This document shows positions 1 through 9,006 of a DNA stretch of 64,000 nucleotides, in pieces. Each line of letters opens with the position of its first letter. The stretch's first letter is position 1. The notes under the pieces are model-generated. The model did no database searches, was not told the origin of the DNA, and worked only from the letters and a program-made list of their open reading frames with translations. The stretch is from CAZWSX01 sp964636985 (GTDB taxonomy: Bacteria; Planctomycetota; Planctomycetia; Pirellulales; Pirellulaceae). The translations under genes and the position numbers were made by a program. The stretch covers positions 1 through 64,000 of the forward strand of contig CAZWSX010000013.1 of assembly GCA_964636985.1 (NCBI GenBank), read 5' to 3'.

Positions 1-1
1 C

Positions 2-664
2 CTGTTCCGCAAGTTGAACTACCTCAAGTTCAAGGCGGGCAAGCTCCGTTCCGACCTCGATCCCACCCGGGCTAAGGCCTCGGTGATGGACCAGATCGAA
101 CGGCTGTACGACGACGCGGTCGCGGTGAAGAACCAGATCGTCCAATCGAACTTGCGGCTGGTGGTTTCGATCGCCAAGCGGCACGTGAATCCCAATACCG
201 ATTTCTTCTCGCTGGTGAGCGACGGCAATATGTCGCTGATCCGAGCGGTGGAGAAATTCGACTTTGCCCGCGGCAACAAGTTCAGCACGTACGCCAGTTG
301 GGCGATCATGAAGAACTTTGCCCGGACCATTCCGGAAGAGTTCAAGCACCGCGACCGGTTCCGCACGAGCCAGGACGAAGCCTTCACGGCCGAGCCCGAT
401 GCTCGCACCGATCAAGTCGGCTTGGAACTGGCGCAGTCGCTCCGCGAAGCGCAAGTGGAAAAGATCCTGTCGGTGCTGGATGAACGCGAAGCGGCGATCA
501 TCATCCGCCGCTTCGGATTGGAGCAAGGACCCGAATTGACGCTGAAAGAAGTCGGCGAAGAAATCGGCGTCACCAAGGAACGCGTGCGACAGATCGAAGC
601 CCGCGCCCTGAGCAAACTCCGCCAAGCGGCCGAGAAAGAACACATCGACTTGCCGGACGAGTAA
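2..664 (+). CDS. Primary-type sigma-70 factor (RpoD/SigA-like), 5' partial
   Basis: This is the 3' part of a group 1/2 sigma-70 gene; the reading frame is open to the window edge, so the true start lies upstream. It would direct core RNA polymerase to promoters. Region 2 is visible (NLRLVVSIAKRH, then the FARGNKFSTYASWAI segment, which carries the -10 recognition and melting residues). Near the C-terminus, region 4.2 is a helix-turn-helix with the hallmark GVTKERVRQIEARALSKLR that reads the -35 element. Region 3 is short and region 1.1 is outside the window. A TTG at 14 is internal and should not be taken as the start. It could be the housekeeping factor or a close paralogue; the visible part cannot separate these. 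Confidence 0.93.
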   Translation: MFRKLNYLKFKAGKLRSDLDPTRAKASVMDQIERLYDDAVAVKNQIVQSNLRLVVSIAKRHVNPNTDFFSLVSDGNMSLIRAVEKFDFARGNKFSTYASWAIMKNFARTIPEEFKHRDRFRTSQDEAFTAEPDARTDQVGLELAQSLREAQVEKILSVLDEREAAIIIRRFGLEQGPELTLKEVGEEIGVTKERVRQIEARALSKLRQAAEKEHIDLPDE

Positions 665-696
665 GCGTCTAGCTTCTTCGTGGCAAGCTCGCTCGC

Positions 697-719
697 ACTG
701 GCGTCTTTTGGACGCCAGT
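697..719. repeat. Dispersed inverted repeat (ACTGGCGTC/GACGCCAGT hairpin)
   Basis: A perfect 9-bp stem with a 5-nt loop lies 33 bp after the sigma factor stop. A near copy with the same flanks (CA-C/T-TGGCGTCTT ... GGACGCCAGT-A/G-C-T/C-ACCCT) sits at 49545-49568 between rpsK and rpoA. There is no T-run, so it is a poor intrinsic terminator and looks more like a small dispersed repeat. Confidence 0.6.
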
Positions 720-749
720 ACTACCCTTGCAGCTCTCAGCACGCCACGT

Positions 750-1877
750 CTAGCGCGGCGGGCTCGATCCGGGAGGGGTTGAGCCCGGCGGTGTCGAGCC
801 GGATGGCGGCCCCGTTGGCCCTGCCATCATTTGCTTGGCCTGTTCGCCGGCTTCGGTATCGCCGAAGTCTTTGACCAACTTGTCGGCGATGGCCTTGGCC
901 TTTTTCATCGCCACCGGCGTTCCGACCTGGGCCGCCTTCATCGCAGTTTCGAATTGCTCGCGGGCCTTGAGCTGCCGCTTGACGGCGTCGGACGAGGCGA
1001 GCGACTTCTTGGCGGCGGTAAGTTTTTCGGTAAGAGGCATTCCGCTGAACTTCTCACCAACTGCCAAGATTGCCTTGTAGGCTTTCCAATCATCTTTGGC
1101 GTCGACCAAAGCTTCGGCTTCGGCCGAACTCTCCTTGGCCTTTTCCTTGATGTGGCTAATCAGGTACTGGGCCCCTTCCTTGGTATCCGACTTTTTGAAG
1201 GCGGCCTTGAGCTTGGTAATGGCTGCCGGATACATGCCGAACTCAACCGCCGTGAGGGCGTCTTGCAAGGCATAGGGCACCTTGTCCTGATCGACACTCC
1301 ACTTGGCGTTGGTCAGGGCCTTATCCGCGGTAGCGGGAATGTCGCTCCAATCACCCTGCGCGAGCCGCCCTTCGGGTGTGATGATCTTGCACTGCATGAT
1401 GTTCTGCAAACTGATCTCGGTAACGCCGCAAGCTCGTTCGAAGGAACGCGAGGCATCGTGAATCACTGGCCAAGTGCATTTGACCTCGCCGAGATAGCGT
1501 TCCAGTTCGGCGCGTGGCGTTCCGGAGTTCACACCGACAAAGAGGACCGGCTTGCCTTTGAAACTTTCGGCCACCTCCAAAAGTCCTGGCCATTTTTGGC
1601 GACAGCTGGGGCAATCCTCTTCGAAGAACCAAAGCACCACGCCCTTCCCTTTGAGATTGTCGAGGGACAACGGCGGCGCGTTCACCCACGCCTCGGGCGC
1701 GGTGGGCAGCGGGATTTCCTTTGGGGAACCACCGAAGCCGGGCGGACCTCCAAAACCAGCAGGGCCGCCAAAGCCGGGCGGTTGCGCCATTGCGGACGGT
1801 GATAAAGAACTCCATATCAAGCCGACCGCTATACAAGCGGACGCAATAGAAAGGACGCGAGAGAAAGAACGTGGCAT
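750..1877 (-). CDS. Exported thioredoxin-fold (TlpA/redoxin-like) protein
   Basis: A 375-residue secretory protein. Residues 1-31 form a signal peptide ending at AMA. A Gly/Pro/Phe-rich linker with three GFGG repeats follows, then a thioredoxin fold at about 60-190. The active-site pair is C89-P-S-C92 in the context WFFEEDCPSCRQKW, typical of TlpA/AhpC-TSA-like thiol oxidoreductases. The C-terminal half is Ala/Lys-rich and helical, and the end is a low-complexity tail of GSTPPGS units. It probably acts in the periplasm on disulfides, but the substrate is unknown. It is divergent from the TPR-redoxin gene at 2062, and the 184-bp gap must hold both promoters. Two extracytoplasmic redoxin proteins side by side suggest a related thiol function. 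Confidence 0.8.
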   Translation of the reverse strand: MPRSFSRVLSIASACIAVGLIWSSLSPSAMAQPPGFGGPAGFGGPPGFGGSPKEIPLPTAPEAWVNAPPLSLDNLKGKGVVLWFFEEDCPSCRQKWPGLLEVAESFKGKPVLFVGVNSGTPRAELERYLGEVKCTWPVIHDASRSFERACGVTEISLQNIMQCKIITPEGRLAQGDWSDIPATADKALTNAKWSVDQDKVPYALQDALTAVEFGMYPAAITKLKAAFKKSDTKEGAQYLISHIKEKAKESSAEAEALVDAKDDWKAYKAILAVGEKFSGMPLTEKLTAAKKSLASSDAVKRQLKAREQFETAMKAAQVGTPVAMKKAKAIADKLVKDFGDTEAGEQAKQMMAGPTGPPSGSTPPGSTPPGSSPPR

Positions 1878-2061
1878 GAGAGCCCCCTACCTGAGAGATG
1901 CCGAGTTGGGTCGCACCCGCGTCAATAGCACGAAAGCGCGAGTGGGTATTATGATGGAGAGCCCACCGCGCAAAGTCAATTCGTGCAAAATCAGTTGACG
2001 GCGGTGGGTACGCCCTCCCCGCCAGTCCCTCCCGATTCTTCTAGTTCCCGCCTCAGCGATC

Positions 2062-4356
2062 ATGAAAAAGAACTCTTGGCACTCCTTTTGGGTGATCTGT
2101 GGATCATTTCTGGTTGTGGCGCCAGCGTCTAGCGCTGCTTGGGGCGACGATCCGCCCGCGGCAGCGGTGCCTGCCGAGCGCAAGGCCGGGCATTCCAGCC
2201 ACGGAGAGGTCTTCGACGAAGGCCCCCGGCAGAAGGCCTACTTGATCCCTGGGATGCCTCAACTCGAGTTCCCCATTACGACCAAGGTTCCCGAGGCCCA
2301 GACCTATTTTCTGCAAGGGTTAGGGCAACTGCACGGCTTTTGGTACTTCGAGGCCGAACGCTCCTTCCGCCAGGCGGCGCAGCTCGATCCCGACTGCGCC
2401 ATGGCCTACTGGGGCATGGCTTGGGCGAACGAAAACAACGAAAAGCGCCTGAAAGGGTTCGCCGTCGAAGCCGAGAAACGAAAAGGCAACGTAACCCCGC
2501 GCGAGAAGATGTACATCGAGGCGCTCGATCGTTACGCCAAGTCGCCCGATGATAAAAAGAAGGACCGCGACTCCAACTATATGCACGATCTGGAAAAGAT
2601 CCTGTACGAGTTTCCCGACGACGTCGAAGCGAAGGCCATGCTCGTCGGACAGATCTGGAAAGACCGCTTCGACGGCAATCCGATCAACAGTTACCTGGCA
2701 GTGGATGCCTTGCTCGACCAGGTCTTCGCCAAAAACCCGATGCACCCGGCGCATCACTACCGAGTTCATCTTTGGGATGACGAGCGTCCCAAGCGAGCCC
2801 TCGAATCAGCCGCCCGCTGCGGACAAAGCTCGCCGGGCATCGCCCACATGTGGCACATGCCGGGGCATACCTACTCGAAGGTGCAGCGCTATCACGATGC
2901 CGCCTGGCAGCAAGAGGCCGGATCGCGTGTCGACCACGCCTACATGATGCGCGACCGCGTGTTGCCCGATCAGATTCACAATTACGCCCACAACGAAGAG
3001 TGGCTCGTTACCGATTTGATCTACGTCGGGCGCGTGGCCGATGCAGTGACTCTTTCCAAGAACTTGATCGCGCACCCGCGGCACCCCAAATACAACGGGA
3101 TGAAGTCGGAGCGAGCCAGTAGTTGGAATGGCCGCCGGCGGCTTATGGACGTTTTGCATGAGTACGAGTTGTGGGACGACGCCATCGCGTTAAGTGAATC
3201 GCCCTACTTGGACGCGACCGACGACTCGGAAGAGCAAATCCGCCGGTTGCGGCTGCTAGGGCGTGCCCACTATGCCAAAGGGCAATGGATCAAAGCCAAC
3301 GCCATTTGGGCCGATCTGGGTTGGCAACTCCGCGACAAAAAGAAAGAACAAGATCGTCTGGGGGCCGAGGCCGAAGCCAAGGCCAAGATGGAAAACAAAC
3401 CGCAGCCCGTAATCGACAAGGCCCGCAACGATGCGCGGGGTCGCGAGCAGGGGGACATCGATCGTTTGCAACGAGCCTTTGATTACCTTACGGGCTGGCA
3501 AGCGGTGGCCGCGGGCGACTTGAAGACGGCCGTCGAGCATCTCAAAAAAGGGGAAGCGGAAAACGGAGTGGTAGCGGCCTACCAAATCGCGGCAGGCGAT
3601 GTGGAAGCGGGGCTTAAGGCCTCGCAAGAAGCCGTCGACAACGGCAAACAACGAGTGCTGCCGCTCTGCCGCCAGGTCGAGAATCTGTTCAAAGCGGGAA
3701 AGCGAGACGAAGCCAAGGCGGCGATGGAAAAGCTGCGCGAGCTTTCGTACGCCGTCGACAACAAGGCTCCCGTCTTCGATCGCGTGGCCGCGATTGCTAA
3801 AGAACTCGGCTACGAAGGAGATTGGCGCATCCAGCCGCCCGTGCTGAGCGACGTGGGCGAGCGGCCGGCGCTCGATTCGCTAGGACCCTTCACGTGGAGT
3901 CCACCGGCGGCGCCCTCCTTCAACCTAAAGGACTCAGCGGGCGGTGATCGCACGTTAGGCGGCTACCAAGGCAAGCCGGTGGTGGTAATCTTTTTCCTGG
4001 GACACGGCTGCCTGCACTGCGCTCAGCAGCTGCACGCCTTTGCGCCGCGGCTCGCGGATTTTCAGGCGGCTGGTATCGAAGTCCTGGCGATCAGCAGCGA
4101 CAACGAAGAAGGACTGCAAAAGTCGATCGCGGCCTACAGCGGCGGCCCGCTGCCGATTCCGCTAGCGGCAGACTCAAGTCTCGAAGCATTCAAAGCATAC
4201 CGGTGCTTCGACGACTTCGAGAACGTGCCGCTGCACGGGACGTTCTTTCTCGACGGAAAAGGTCGGCTGCGATGGTGGGACATCGGAGCCGACCCGTTCA
4301 TGGACGTTCAATTCGTGCTAGACGAGGCCAAACGCCAGTTGGCGCTTGGCCTGTGA
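2062..4356 (+). CDS. Exported TPR protein with C-terminal AhpC/TSA-type redoxin domain
   Basis: A 764-residue protein with a signal peptide (about residues 1-29). Residues about 70-330 carry TPR-like helical repeats (FLQGLGQLHGFWYFEAERSF; MAYWGMAWANENN). A charged coiled-coil follows at about 420-470, then more TPR-like helices. The last 150 residues (from about 610) are a peroxiredoxin/thioredoxin fold with C650-L-H-C653 and the downstream VLAISSDNEEGLQ segment typical of the AhpC/TSA family. The TPR part likely binds partners while the redoxin domain handles thiols outside the cytoplasm. This planctomycete-style architecture has no assigned substrate. The start ATG has only a weak ribosome binding site. 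Confidence 0.82.
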   Translation: MKKNSWHSFWVICGSFLVVAPASSAAWGDDPPAAAVPAERKAGHSSHGEVFDEGPRQKAYLIPGMPQLEFPITTKVPEAQTYFLQGLGQLHGFWYFEAERSFRQAAQLDPDCAMAYWGMAWANENNEKRLKGFAVEAEKRKGNVTPREKMYIEALDRYAKSPDDKKKDRDSNYMHDLEKILYEFPDDVEAKAMLVGQIWKDRFDGNPINSYLAVDALLDQVFAKNPMHPAHHYRVHLWDDERPKRALESAARCGQSSPGIAHMWHMPGHTYSKVQRYHDAAWQQEAGSRVDHAYMMRDRVLPDQIHNYAHNEEWLVTDLIYVGRVADAVTLSKNLIAHPRHPKYNGMKSERASSWNGRRRLMDVLHEYELWDDAIALSESPYLDATDDSEEQIRRLRLLGRAHYAKGQWIKANAIWADLGWQLRDKKKEQDRLGAEAEAKAKMENKPQPVIDKARNDARGREQGDIDRLQRAFDYLTGWQAVAAGDLKTAVEHLKKGEAENGVVAAYQIAAGDVEAGLKASQEAVDNGKQRVLPLCRQVENLFKAGKRDEAKAAMEKLRELSYAVDNKAPVFDRVAAIAKELGYEGDWRIQPPVLSDVGERPALDSLGPFTWSPPAAPSFNLKDSAGGDRTLGGYQGKPVVVIFFLGHGCLHCAQQLHAFAPRLADFQAAGIEVLAISSDNEEGLQKSIAAYSGGPLPIPLAADSSLEAFKAYRCFDDFENVPLHGTFFLDGKGRLRWWDIGADPFMDVQFVLDEAKRQLALGL

Positions 4357-4371
4357 GACCTTACCAAGTTT

Positions 4372-4986
4372 CTACTTGGCCTGAAGTTGAGCCGGCGCCG
4401 GAATCGCAATAGGCGCGCGATGAATCAAGACGTCGGCGGAAGGCGCGGCGAAGTGTACATCGGCTTGTCCTCCGTCGTCGCCCCAACCTAGCCCGTCGCT
4501 ATCGCGAGTGATTTGCCGCACGCGATCTTTGATGATCACGTCCTTTTCGCTCTCGCGTTTGGCGTGCGTGTCGCGCAGTTTCTTGAGCTTCGCTTCCAGC
4601 TCTTTCAGTTCGGTATCGCGGGCCTTTTGACGAGCGTCGAACTGCTCGGTGACCAACTTGGTGATGGCTTCCAGCTTGGCTGGCTTTTCCTTTTCTTCCG
4701 CGCTCTTGTACTCTTCAATCGCTTTGTGGAGTTCCCCGTCCTTTGCGAAAAAGAACGTGGCTCCGCGCGTCATGCCGTACACGCGGTGCCCCGGCATGCC
4801 GGGATGCGGCAGGGCTTGACTCCATTCCGCCGTTACCGGACCTCCACCAGGAAATCCTGGCAGTTGACGCGTGATGATTTCGACTTCCTTCACTTCGGCC
4901 TTAGGGGCGGCATCCTGCGCAATGACAACTCCTACAACAATCGGCGCCACCACAGCCAGCCCAACCCAATACCACATTCGCTTCAT
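4372..4986 (-). CDS. Exported coiled-coil protein of unknown function
   Basis: 204 residues. A hydrophobic N-terminus (residues 5-23) ends near VIAQDA and reads as a signal peptide. The middle (about 95-160) is a Lys/Glu-rich coiled coil, and the C-terminus is Ala/Pro-rich. No known domain is recognised. It lies 52 bp downstream of the Ser/Thr kinase gene on the same strand and is probably the third gene of the ECF-kinase unit, which makes it a candidate sensor partner or target. That role is inference from position only. Confidence 0.7.
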   Translation of the reverse strand: MKRMWYWVGLAVVAPIVVGVVIAQDAAPKAEVKEVEIITRQLPGFPGGGPVTAEWSQALPHPGMPGHRVYGMTRGATFFFAKDGELHKAIEEYKSAEEKEKPAKLEAITKLVTEQFDARQKARDTELKELEAKLKKLRDTHAKRESEKDVIIKDRVRQITRDSDGLGWGDDGGQADVHFAAPSADVLIHRAPIAIPAPAQLQAK

Positions 4987-5038
4987 ATTTCGATCCTTAG
5001 ACAGAGAGATATAAAAGTTTCAGTTCGCATCACAAACC

Positions 5039-6631
5039 TCACTCGTTCGCCGGCCGGACGGACGAGTGTCGTGTTTCGGGCAATCGTTTCGAACGTTCTG
5101 CTGGCGGGACCGCTTCTTCCCGGCGCAAAAGTTCGATGTGCATTTGTGCTTCAAATCGGGTCCGTGCCCACAGGTCTTCCGCCGCGGTCGGCGCAGGTTG
5201 TGACCAGCGATCTTCCAAATCGGCCACTTCTTGTTGCAACTCGCGCGTTCCGTCGCTGTTCCACAACTTGGTTTGGGGTACGTCGTCCAGCAGGGACGTA
5301 CTTGGCGGTGGGGACTTCGAAATTTTCGATTCCTGATCCGCTCCACCTGTTTGCGTTCCGAGAGGCAGCGCGAGCGAAGCGATGATCGCTGTTATCGCGA
5401 GCGCGCCGCCAGTCATCGCGAAGTGCGTCGTGGAGAAGCCAAACCAAATGTGCCGTCGCGTCAACCACGGCCGTGGCGGCTGGCAGGCCATCGTCGGATT
5501 TTTCAAGTGAGCCAGCTCACCCAGCAACGTCGCAACCAGTTCCTCGGCGGAGGGAAATCGCTCGGACGCACTCTTGGCGAGCAAGCGCTCGATGAGCCCT
5601 TCCAACCAGCGCGGAATACTGGGGTTCTGTTGACGGATGGAGCGCGGCATATCGTTCACGATTCGCTGCATCACGGCATAGACGCCATCGCCGCGGAAAG
5701 GCGAGTGGCCAGTGGCCATCTCGTACATCACGGTGCCAAGACTGAACAAGTCGCCTCGGCCGTCGCAGGCTTCGCCGCGGACTTGCTCGGGCGACATGTA
5801 CTGCGGCGTGCCGACCACGAATCCGCTGCGCGTGCAGTTCACGTCGTTGGCGACCCGGGCCAAGCCAAAGTCGGTCACGCGGACCCGCTCGGTTCCCTCG
5901 TCGAGCAAAATATTGCCCGGCTTGATATCGCGATGGACCAGGCCGTGCCGATGCGCGGCGGCAAGCGCCTGCGCCGTTTGCATGGCGATGGTGACGATCG
6001 ACGTTGGATCGAGCGGCCCGTTCCGTCGCAAGCGTCCTTCGAGCGTGCCGCCTGCGACATACTCCATAACGAAGTAGGGAATGCCTTGATGCTCGTCGAC
6101 GCCATAAACCGGGACGACATGCTCGTGCGAGACGGCGGCCATGGCTTTGGCTTCGCGTGCGAACCGTTGTCGCGCCGCGGCAACCGACGCATAAGCTGGA
6201 TCGAGGCTCTTGATCGCGACGTTGCGATTGAGTGCGCGGTCGTACGCCTTGAACACGATGCCGAACCCACCGCGGCCAATCACCGAGCGGACTTCATATT
6301 GCCCGATGCGTCCCAAAGACGCCGGATCATCCGAAGGGGTTAGCACGGCCAGCGCGGCCGTCAGAATCGCGCTCTTCTTCGTCGAGGCAGACGGCACGTC
6401 GCTGAGAACGTGCGAATCGGCGAACGAGTCGCATGGGAAAGCACCGGTCGCCTCGCCGAACGTTAAGCACGATCGAGCGGTCACCAGCGCCTTGTCGCCC
6501 CCTGCCGATTCCTCGAGTGCGTGCCGGCAGCTGTCGCAGTGGTCCAGGTGCTCGATGAACTGCGATTCATCTTCGGCCGACAGTCGGCCGGCCAGGAATT
6601 CTTCGCTCACATGTTGGTCGCAGGCGTTCAT
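5039..6631 (-). CDS. Membrane Ser/Thr protein kinase with N-terminal zinc-finger motif
   Basis: 530 residues. The N-terminus carries an anti-sigma-type zinc motif (C4 and H29-x3-C32-x2-C35). The kinase domain spans about 112-375: glycine loop GRGGFGIVF (119-127), AIK lysine K141, catalytic HRDIKPGN (H233-D235) and DFG at 254-256, so it should be active. One transmembrane helix near residue 405-425 is followed by a short, polar C-terminal domain. The ATG overlaps the stop of the ECF sigma gene by 4 bp (ATGA), implying translational coupling. The likely role is signal-dependent control of the partner sigma factor by the ZAS-like motif and/or phosphorylation. Planctomycetes have many such ECF-kinase pairs; the signal here is unknown. 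Confidence 0.9.
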   Translation of the reverse strand: MNACDQHVSEEFLAGRLSAEDESQFIEHLDHCDSCRHALEESAGGDKALVTARSCLTFGEATGAFPCDSFADSHVLSDVPSASTKKSAILTAALAVLTPSDDPASLGRIGQYEVRSVIGRGGFGIVFKAYDRALNRNVAIKSLDPAYASVAAARQRFAREAKAMAAVSHEHVVPVYGVDEHQGIPYFVMEYVAGGTLEGRLRRNGPLDPTSIVTIAMQTAQALAAAHRHGLVHRDIKPGNILLDEGTERVRVTDFGLARVANDVNCTRSGFVVGTPQYMSPEQVRGEACDGRGDLFSLGTVMYEMATGHSPFRGDGVYAVMQRIVNDMPRSIRQQNPSIPRWLEGLIERLLAKSASERFPSAEELVATLLGELAHLKNPTMACQPPRPWLTRRHIWFGFSTTHFAMTGGALAITAIIASLALPLGTQTGGADQESKISKSPPPSTSLLDDVPQTKLWNSDGTRELQQEVADLEDRWSQPAPTAAEDLWARTRFEAQMHIELLRREEAVPPAERSKRLPETRHSSVRPANE

Positions 6632-7242
6632 AGGTCACCTCTCGACAGTTGGCCGACCACCGTCCGCAGTCTGGCGAGGATGCGACACTTGGCGGCATAG
6701 ACGGCCCCGACTCGCATGCCGAGTTGTTCGGCGACGTTCGCCGCCGGCTGGTTCTCGATTGCCGTAAGCCAAAACGCTTGCCACGAATGGGGCTCGACCT
6801 CCTGTTCGATTTGGCTGGCGGCCCAGCAAAAAGCCCACCGCTCCCAATCCTCAGCCGACTGCTGGCCGTCGCCCGTCGTATTGAAATTGCCGGAATCGGC
6901 GATCGCGTTCAATCGCTTCACCGCGCTCGAGCCCCCCTCCGAGAAACCGTGGCGTTGCCGCTCGCGAAACGACTTAAGGCACAACAGATGCGCCGTCCGG
7001 AACAGCCACGCCCGAAAGCTGCCGCTGCGTCCCGAAGGCTGCCACGAACCAGCCGCTTGATGGACGGCTATCAGGACGCGTTGGACCAAGTCGTTCGCGT
7101 CGCTATCGGCCAGCCCGCGACCGCGAGCGTAACGGTAAATCGCCGATTGATAGGCGGCGACAAATTCGTCCCAAGCCGCCGCGTCGTCGGGCTGGGCCAG
7201 ACGGACAAGCAAACTGTAACGCGTGTCGGGAAGGGTCATCAT
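6628..7242 (-). CDS. ECF-type RNA polymerase sigma factor
   Basis: About 204 residues from the internal Met at 7242 (MMTLPDTRYSLL); a further in-frame Met at 7239 and an upstream one at 7299 exist, but the conserved region begins here. Sigma region 2 is seen in AWDEFVAAYQSAIYRYARG and the SFRAWLFRTAHLLCLK segment, and region 4 in NVAEQLGMRVGAVYAAKCRILARLR, a helix-turn-helix. Regions 1 and 3 are absent, as expected for ECF factors. It overlaps the kinase gene by 4 bp. The pair matches the planctomycete ECF groups linked to Ser/Thr kinases, in which the kinase replaces a classical anti-sigma factor. Confidence 0.9.
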   Translation of the reverse strand: MMTLPDTRYSLLVRLAQPDDAAAWDEFVAAYQSAIYRYARGRGLADSDANDLVQRVLIAVHQAAGSWQPSGRSGSFRAWLFRTAHLLCLKSFRERQRHGFSEGGSSAVKRLNAIADSGNFNTTGDGQQSAEDWERWAFCWAASQIEQEVEPHSWQAFWLTAIENQPAANVAEQLGMRVGAVYAAKCRILARLRTVVGQLSRGDL

Positions 7243-7409
7243 AAGACTACTCTTGGAGCTTTCCGTTTGGCCCGGGCACGCCGAGTCGATGGGCGGCAAA
7301 CGCGTCCTCGCAGTGATTCAATACCCGCCGGGAGCTGGTTCTTACGCTGAAATCTGAAAAAATCCGCCGCCAGACCGCCCGGCGAACCCTCGCTCGCTAC
7401 GATAGCACT

Positions 7410-8267
7410 ATGATTTTCGCACGAATCGCCCGTTACTTTTCGATTTTCCTGACGTTCGCGAAGAATAGCCTGATCCGGGAACTAACCTTTCGGGCGAACT
7501 TCGTCGTGGAATGCGTGACGTCGCTGACCTGGATGGCGATGAATCTGGGCTTTTACCTGATTCTGTTTCGCGTGACCGACCGGATCGGCGACACAGGCTG
7601 GGGGAGATGGGAATTCTTCGTCTTCCTGGCGACAAATATGATCGTGCAGAGCGTCGTCCAGGCCCTCTTTATGCCCAACTGCCAGGAGATCAGTGAAATG
7701 ATCCGCACGGGCGGGCTCGATTACGCCCTGCTTAAGCCGATCGATACGCAGTTCATGGTCTCGATGCAGAAGGTCGATTGGTCGGTGCTGACTAACATGC
7801 TGGCCGGTTTTGTACTACTGGGCGTGGCGATTTTCAAACTGACGACGCGCCCGGAAAACCCTGTTTCGATCCACCTCGGAACCGTGCTGGTTTACTTGCT
7901 GTTCCTGCTGTGCGGAATTGCCATCATGTACAGCCTGATGATCGCACTGGCGGCGACGAGCATCTGGCTGGGCCGCAATCAATCGCTCTACGACTTTTGG
8001 TTCTACATTACGAACTTCTCGCGGTACCCAATGGAAATCTACGACGGCTTCTGGGGGAGACCGCTACAATTTGTATTTACGTATCTGGCACCGATCTTGG
8101 TAGTGGTGAACGTCCCGGCTCGGGTGTTGGCACAGCCGTTCGCGACCGACGCCAACAAGTTGCCCTGGTTGCCGGCTTTCACGTTAGTGGCCACCGCCGG
8201 TTGCGTGATGGCGAGCCGCTGGCTCTTCCAAACGGCGCTGGCTCACTATCGCAGTGCGAGTTCGTAA
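7410..8267 (+). CDS. ABC-2 type transporter permease (DUF990/COG3694-like)
   Basis: 285 residues with about six transmembrane helices (for example 48-66, 80-100, 130-150, 162-190, 225-245). The pattern, with NMIVQSVVQALFMPNCQEISEMIRTGGLDYALLKPID in the first cytoplasmic part, fits the uncharacterised ABC-2 permease family that normally works with a second permease and a DrrA/NatA-like ATPase. Neither partner is adjacent here, so it is an orphan half-transporter whose subunits should be elsewhere. The start ATG at 7410 directly follows a GATAGCACT stretch; the gene is divergent from the ECF sigma gene. Confidence 0.82.
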   Translation: MIFARIARYFSIFLTFAKNSLIRELTFRANFVVECVTSLTWMAMNLGFYLILFRVTDRIGDTGWGRWEFFVFLATNMIVQSVVQALFMPNCQEISEMIRTGGLDYALLKPIDTQFMVSMQKVDWSVLTNMLAGFVLLGVAIFKLTTRPENPVSIHLGTVLVYLLFLLCGIAIMYSLMIALAATSIWLGRNQSLYDFWFYITNFSRYPMEIYDGFWGRPLQFVFTYLAPILVVVNVPARVLAQPFATDANKLPWLPAFTLVATAGCVMASRWLFQTALAHYRSASS

Positions 8268-8288
8268 ATGTCGTAGGAGCTTAGGCGA

Positions 8289-8522
8289 ATGAAATCCGTT
8301 TTCGTCCTCTACCACGTGCACGAGTTCAAGGATGGATCGGAAGATATGAAGATCATTGGCGCCTACTCCAGTCACCAGGCGCTGACGGCAGCCATCGAAC
8401 GGCTTCGCGGGCAACCCGGATTTCGCGAGAATCCCGATCTCGTCGAAGACGGATCGGGGTTCGATTTTCTTGAGTGCGAAATCGACAAAGATAACTGGAC
8501 CGAAGGCTTTACGGCCCACTAG
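8289..8522 (+). CDS. Small DUF7336-like protein
   Basis: 77 residues. The pattern VFVLYHVHEFKDGSEDMKIIGAYSS, a helix with AIERLRGQPGF, and a final FLECEIDKDNWTEGF matches the short DUF7336-type family from memory, which is predicted to be an alpha/beta fold. Function is unknown. It starts 21 bp after the permease gene and ends 18 bp before the receiver-like gene, so the three may be co-transcribed; the two small genes look like a unit. Confidence 0.7.
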   Translation: MKSVFVLYHVHEFKDGSEDMKIIGAYSSHQALTAAIERLRGQPGFRENPDLVEDGSGFDFLECEIDKDNWTEGFTAH

Positions 8523-8540
8523 TGGCAACCCGAGGCAAGC

Positions 8541-8948
8541 GTGCCAAAGATTGTCATTCTCGAAGACGACGCGCGTCGATCATCCGCTTTTCGAGAGGCC
8601 GCTAAGGAATTGCAAAACATCGAGGTTCTAATCTTCGATTCGGCGCACATCATCTGCGACTGGCTTACCCGGCACCTCGCTGAGGTGTGCCTGATTTCTC
8701 TTGATTGCGATCTCGATTCGACGAACCATCTAGACGACTCCTGCGGCTCCGGAGAGGACGTCGTAGAATTTCTCACCAAGCAAACAATTCGCGTCCCCGT
8801 CATCATTCACAGTTCCAACGCGATGCGAGGTCCGGCCATGCATCTTGAACTGACGATGGCCGGATTTCCCGACGTTCACGTTGCCCCCTTTCGCGATGGC
8901 TCGCAATGGTTAGCGGATATCGCCAAATGGATCGCTGCTCGTCAGTAA
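8541..8948 (+). CDS. Receiver-like protein (cyclic-phosphate processing cREC family)
   Basis: 135 residues starting at GTG, with GAGG six bases upstream supporting this start. It has the doubly wound alpha/beta receiver fold: KIVILEDDARR with acidic pocket residues, LISLDCDLD at the position of the phosphoacceptor Asp, GSGEDVVEFL, and VPVIIHSSNA at the position of the conserved Thr/Ser. The extra conserved acidic and His residues resemble the cREC family, proposed to act on cyclic phosphates rather than accept a phosphoryl group. No kinase or DNA-binding domain is attached. It is likely paired with the preceding small gene. A plain response-regulator receiver is the alternative. Confidence 0.7.
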   Translation: MPKIVILEDDARRSSAFREAAKELQNIEVLIFDSAHIICDWLTRHLAEVCLISLDCDLDSTNHLDDSCGSGEDVVEFLTKQTIRVPVIIHSSNAMRGPAMHLELTMAGFPDVHVAPFRDGSQWLADIAKWIAARQ

Positions 8949-9006
8949 CTCGCTGCCGAGTAATCAGCAGCGGTAACAAATCAATACCGAGAATGGAGTC
9001 AGCCTC

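Noticed and set aside
831..1802. A 323-codon open frame on the plus strand.
   Set aside because: Shadow of the redoxin gene on the other strand; low-complexity composition.
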